This document shows, in pieces, positions 14,677 through 14,744 of a stretch of 14,744 bases of DNA. The position numbers were made by a program, and so were the translations under genes. The stretch is from an uncultured Clostridia bacterium (GTDB taxonomy: Bacteria; Bacillota; Clostridia; UBA1381), in assembly GCA_910579415.1 (NCBI GenBank), contig CAJTUY010000002.1, positions 1 to 14,744 of the forward strand, read 5' to 3'. Each line of letters begins with the position of its first letter. Position 1 is the first letter of the stretch. The notes below the pieces were generated by a model that had not been told where the DNA came from, did no database searches, and saw only the letters and a list, made by a program, of their open reading frames with translations.

Positions 14677-14705
14677 TTGACAATACGACAAACGTCGTAT
14701 ATAAT
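14677..14705 (+). promoter_or_regulatory. Perfect consensus promoter of the next gene
   Basis: TTGACA (14677-14682), exactly 17 bases, TATAAT (14700-14705): a full sigma-A consensus, the strongest promoter in the window. The transcript would start near 14712. AAGTGAGG at the window edge (14737-14744) is a ribosome binding site for a gene that begins just beyond the window. Such a strong promoter normally needs tight repression, which fits the two operators laid over it. Confidence 0.85.
14683..14700. promoter_or_regulatory. Palindromic operator 1, filling the promoter spacer
   Basis: ATACGAC and GTCGTAT form perfect 7-base arms around AAAC. The palindrome exactly occupies the spacer between the -35 and -10 boxes and includes the first base of the -10 box, so a bound dimer would block RNA polymerase. 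Its core TACGACA is shared with operator 2. Confidence 0.8.
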
Positions 14706-14714
14706 ATAAATATA

Positions 14715-14732
14715 CTACGACAAATGTCGTAG
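14715..14732. promoter_or_regulatory. Palindromic operator 2, just after the transcription start
   Basis: CTACGACA and TGTCGTAG form perfect 8-base arms around AA. The site covers about +4 to +21 of the transcript and lies 32 bp centre to centre from operator 1, about three helical turns, so both dimers would sit on the same face. The TAC-x-ACA / TGT-x-GTA layout resembles BlaI/MecI-type operators, whose known half-sites are TACTACA or TACA. The regulator family is inference. Confidence 0.8.
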
Positions 14733-14744
14733 ATGAAAGTGAGG

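Noticed and set aside
14280..14744. A second copy of the tRNA 3' end (att repeat)
   Set aside because: I could not find a repeat of the tRNA end in the remaining 465 bases; any partner would be outside the window.

Overview
The window reads as chromosome of a Clostridia-type Gram-positive bacterium (Bacillota), probably gut-associated. Supporting signs are strong purine-rich ribosome binding sites, TTGACA/TATAAT promoters, short U-tailed hairpin terminators, some GTG/TTG starts, secreted proteins with copper-amine-oxidase-type stalk repeats and a 3D domain, and genes for L-arabinose use. The species cannot be named from the sequence. No prophage, insertion sequence or CRISPR array is visible.

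Layout. 14-1198 (+) encodes a PLP-dependent Cys/Met-metabolism enzyme. It converges on a minus-strand operon through one bidirectional terminator (1211-1239). That operon is read 4536 to 1244 and encodes a DUF815-type AAA+ ATPase (GTG start), a secreted beta-rich protein with a Pro/Thr linker, and a secreted stalk plus 3D-domain protein, probably a cell-wall enzyme. Between 4537 and 4700 lie back-to-back promoters. The plus-strand one drives an aldo/keto reductase with two ferredoxin-type cysteine motifs. This is followed at short spacing by an MBOAT O-acyltransferase, a DHHW (AlgJ/AlgX-like) extracytoplasmic protein and an acyltransferase-3 protein, the last two overlapping by ATGA. The last three look like a surface-glycan acylation cassette.

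9549-11905 is an L-arabinose unit: a promoter, an FGGY kinase (probable L-ribulokinase) and AraD, which act in sequence on L-ribulose and L-ribulose 5-phosphate. No arabinose isomerase is present here. A small zinc-ribbon membrane protein follows and the unit ends at a strong bidirectional hairpin (12720-12757). On the minus strand beyond it are a 66-residue small protein and a 289-residue secreted protein with a laminin-G-like half.

The right end (14100-14744) is the most unusual part. A tRNA gene with anticodon CAT has its own consensus promoter and terminator, and its acceptor stem points to tRNA-Ile2 (lysidine-modified) rather than methionine. Next to it is a possible tyrosine-recombinase C-terminal remnant, then a terminator with no convincing gene before it. 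The window ends in a perfect TTGACA-17-TATAAT promoter carrying two near-identical palindromic operators 32 bp apart, just before a ribosome binding site. The regulated gene, possibly a BlaI/MecI-type repressor system, starts just outside the window.
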